From: Clostridia bacterium
GTDB lineage: Bacteria; Bacillota_A; Clostridia; Christensenellales; Aristaeellaceae
NCBI GenBank assembly: GCA_017509065.1
Contig: JAFWQM010000085.1
Location: 1 to 22,949, forward strand
Direction: 5' to 3'
Length of the DNA: 22,949 nucleotides
Of this stretch, positions 21,259 to 22,949 are shown one piece after another. The position numbers were made by a program, and so were the translations under genes. The notes below the pieces were generated by a model. That model was not told where the DNA came from. It saw nothing but the letters and a program-made list of their open reading frames with translations, and did no database searches. Numbering within the stretch: the first letter of the stretch is position 1; the number at the start of each line of letters is the position of its first letter.

Positions 21259-22125
21259 ATGAAGAAAAAGATCGCGCTACTTTTTGCCGCGTTATTCCTT
21301 TTTGCCGCTCTGGACGGCGGATGGACGGAATCCAGAAGGAACCTGATCTCCTCTGAAAAACTGCATACGCTGGTGGATGACAGCTTTTTTGTGAACATGA
21401 TCGACCTTCGCTCAAAGGAAAAATACGACGCGGGCCACATTCCGCAGGCCGTGAGTTTTCCGCTGGGCGAATTGAAAACTATGATTCAGGACCTTGTTGA
21501 CGACGGTTTTTCCGTGCTCACTTCCCAGGTTATCGTCTACGGGGAAACGGAACAGGAGGGAATCGACGGCGCGGAGATCCTTGCCAGCTTCGGGTTCACC
21601 AACGTGTGGCGCCTGGAGAGCATTGACATCTGGGGCGGCCTTCTGATCTCAACAGAGGACGAAATGCGGCCGCTGAACAATCTGAATACCGTTGATTTGA
21701 ATGGCAATCCCGTTGACGAATCCATTCTGGCGGGTCATAAGCTGACGCTCATCAACGTGTGGGCCACTTATTTCCCTCAATGCGCGGACGAAATCAGCGC
21801 GCTTGGACGGCTGGCAAGGGAAATGGAATCAGAAGGCGTGCAGATCATCGGCGTGCTCAGCGATATCATTCCCACAGAGTATGAGCCCTCCCCGGAAATA
21901 CTCGAAACGGCGCGCCAGATCATGGAAAACGCAGAAGCGGATTATATCAACCTGATTCCGTCGAAGGATATCTATGTCAAAATCATCGGTCAGATTACGG
22001 CGATTCCCACCTCCTTCTTGGTGGATGAAACCGGGATGCTGATCGGAGACGCATATCCGGGAGCGTTCAGCTATGAGGAATGGAAATCGTTCTTTCTGGA
22101 AACGCTTCGCCAACTGAAACAATAG
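21259..22125 (+). CDS. Secreted rhodanese-thioredoxin (TlpA-like) fusion lacking key cysteines
   Basis: This 288-residue protein has a signal-like N-terminus (hydrophobic about 4-19, no lipobox). A rhodanese-like domain (about 30-132) carries the DLRSKEKYDAGHIPQAVSFP signature, but the active loop reads VIVYGETEQEG instead of one containing Cys. A TlpA/AhpC-type thioredoxin domain (about 140-288) has INVWATYFPQCADEISAL (about 165-182). There the normal WCxxC is YFPQC, leaving only the second Cys, at 175. The cis-Pro region is IPTSFLVDETG. Such fusions act outside the membrane in thiol or sulfur handling. Here both active sites are incomplete, so a binding, sensing or one-cysteine peroxidase-like role is more likely than disulfide exchange. 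It has its own promoter and terminator. The fold calls are firm and the function is not. Confidence 0.82.
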   Translation: MKKKIALLFAALFLFAALDGGWTESRRNLISSEKLHTLVDDSFFVNMIDLRSKEKYDAGHIPQAVSFPLGELKTMIQDLVDDGFSVLTSQVIVYGETEQEGIDGAEILASFGFTNVWRLESIDIWGGLLISTEDEMRPLNNLNTVDLNGNPVDESILAGHKLTLINVWATYFPQCADEISALGRLAREMESEGVQIIGVLSDIIPTEYEPSPEILETARQIMENAEADYINLIPSKDIYVKIIGQITAIPTSFLVDETGMLIGDAYPGAFSYEEWKSFFLETLRQLKQ

Positions 22126-22140
22126 CAGACATTGCCCGGG

Positions 22141-22177
22141 GCTTCGTATAATATTTCTCCGAAGCTTTCTTTTTTTA
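22141..22177 (+). terminator. Terminator of the rhodanese-thioredoxin gene
   Basis: GCTTCG (22141-22146) pairs with CGAAGC (22160-22165), and the T-run TTTCTTTTTTT follows. It lies 15 nt after the stop. Confidence 0.8.
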
Positions 22178-22304
22178 TACTGCGTGAAGTGCAAAAGTAA
22201 CTTCCAGAGTGAAAGCGGAAAAAAAGAACTGGAAATTAGTCTTACAGAATGAGCGTCAGCAAAGAAGAAAAGAAGGTTGAAATAAAGGCCTCGTTTTCAC
22301 CTAT

Positions 22305-22770
22305 TTACAGACTTTTCTTCACAGGCTCTGCTATTCTCCTTTCTCCGGTTACTCCGGGCTGTATTGGTTCCGCCCTTCCCTCATTTTTTTGAGGTACTAT
22401 GGCTTCGGCTGATTTCTGCGCGTTCAGCGCGGCTTTCCATATATCACCGCGTTTACTCTTGAAAGCGTCCCGCGCAGACCTCCCCGGGTACCACACGTTT
22501 CTTTCCCTCCATCTACCTGCCACATTTATCACTCATGATTCCGTGTAGCTATTGGGCTTCGGCTTGTCGTGCAGTCTTACCCTCATAAGTGACCTTCTAT
22601 GTGGTTTCTGTTCGTCAGGCCAGAGGTTTGCCCGTGGTTAATCTGCTCCCACATCCGGCTTCCTTCAGATCCCGCCTCATAGCGGACACCCTTGCTTTCG
22701 GCTATTTCCTTCCCGCTACCGGGCGGATTCGGGTCTTTCACCCTTTAGAAACGTGCGTCGTCGGGCGCAC
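22305..22770 (-). mobile_element. Truncated group IIC intron (5' part only)
   Basis: On the minus strand the element begins GTGCGCCCGACGACGCACG at 22770, a group II 5' end. It carries segments in the order I recall from the Oceanobacillus iheyensis IIC intron: AAAGGGTGAAAGACCCGAA, GCAAGGGTGTCCGCT, GGATCTGAAGGAAGC, GGCAAACCTCTGGCCTGA, TACCCGGGGAGGTCTG, then GCCATAGTACCTC and GGGAAGGGCGGAAC. These cover domains I to III. No reverse transcriptase gene and no domain V or VI follow; the DNA downstream to 22126 is unrelated. It is therefore a dead fragment. A 75-codon frame inside it is not RT-like. It lies directly after a terminator hairpin (22779-22810), the typical IIC target. The left limit is approximate. 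Confidence 0.82.
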
Positions 22771-22778
22771 AAAACAGA

Positions 22779-22810
22779 AAAACCGCGCATAGAAACAGCG
22801 GCGCGGTTTT
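22779..22810. terminator. Bidirectional terminator hairpin, intron target site
   Basis: AAAACCGCGC (22779-22788) pairs perfectly with GCGCGGTTTT (22801-22810) around a 12-nt loop. Read on the minus strand, the T-rich TTTTTCTGTTTT follows and the intron begins right after it. It may terminate a gene lying to the right of the window. Confidence 0.75.
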
Positions 22811-22811
22811 A

Positions 22812-22949
22812 TTATTGCTCGCCCAATTGAATCGTGAATTCAGATGCGGGATGAGAAATCGTTCCAGACAAGGAACGAAACCGCAGGAATACTGGAGGTA
22901 TTTCAAGGTTGAGTGACGCAGGATGGACCGATTTATCGCCCGCAGATAA
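22812..22949. repeat. Palindromic element, family B (right-edge copy, cut by the window end)
   Basis: The left arm (22812-22860) is an imperfect inverted copy of the arm seen at 90-140, and the right part (22900-22949) repeats 63-112 with one mismatch. The full element is probably about 165 nt with inverted ends starting ATTATTGCTCGCCCAA. The last part lies beyond the window. Confidence 0.75.

Noticed and set aside
22305..22792. Two small frames (minus 22305-22532 and plus 22589-22792) as genes
   Set aside because: Both lie within the group IIC intron RNA sequence and have no reverse transcriptase or other domain.

Overview
The window looks like chromosomal DNA of a low-to-mid GC Gram-positive anaerobe of the class Clostridia, probably a gut or rumen lineage. 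The signs are strong AGGAGG-type ribosome sites, sigma-A promoters with 17-bp spacers, a LoaP/NusG regulator ahead of a sugar gene, an ECF vitamin transporter beside coaX, secreted proteins with Thr/Pro/Ala linkers, and intergenic spaces packed with GC-rich palindromic repeats. Genus cannot be read from the sequence. No rRNA, tRNA, CRISPR array or prophage was seen.

Layout. 299-3499: a promoter and a three-gene nucleotide-sugar cassette (galacturonokinase-like GHMP kinase, sugar-1-phosphate nucleotidyltransferase, UDP-glucuronate 4-epimerase-like protein). Together these could turn galacturonate into UDP-galacturonate and interconvert it with UDP-glucuronate. 3611-6498: a promoter, a structured leader, a LoaP-like antiterminator and one large membrane-anchored nucleotide-sugar dehydratase/epimerase, closed by a terminator. 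6559-8151: an inositol-phosphatase-family enzyme and a PHP histidinol-phosphatase-like enzyme. 8281-10865: a divergent pair, a DEAD-box RNA helicase (minus) and an M28 aminopeptidase (plus), each with its own promoter.

11061-13044: a small basic conserved protein, a convergent secreted C39-like cysteine peptidase and YebC. 13183-16388: a perfect-consensus promoter with a 180-nt leader, an ECF S component (probably PanT), type III pantothenate kinase (coaX) and homoserine dehydrogenase. Transporter plus kinase make a pantothenate-to-CoA salvage pair. 17006-20677: a compact run of four genes for three exported proteins (a metzincin-like protease, a degenerate CapA-like protein, an SH3-like/Cys-motif protein) and a PHP phosphoesterase. 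21259-22125: a secreted rhodanese-thioredoxin fusion whose catalytic cysteines are degenerate.

The spaces between genes hold several families of palindromic repeats, some nested in each other. Near the right end is a truncated group IIC intron lying directly behind a terminator hairpin, its typical target. Nearly identical 50-nt pieces of one palindromic element lie at both ends of the window. The most notable candidates are the plant-type galacturonokinase cassette, the minimal LoaP operon with hairpins, the exported operon with a new-looking metzincin beside a catalytically dead CapA relative, and the nested repeats. No single undescribed defence-type system is evident.
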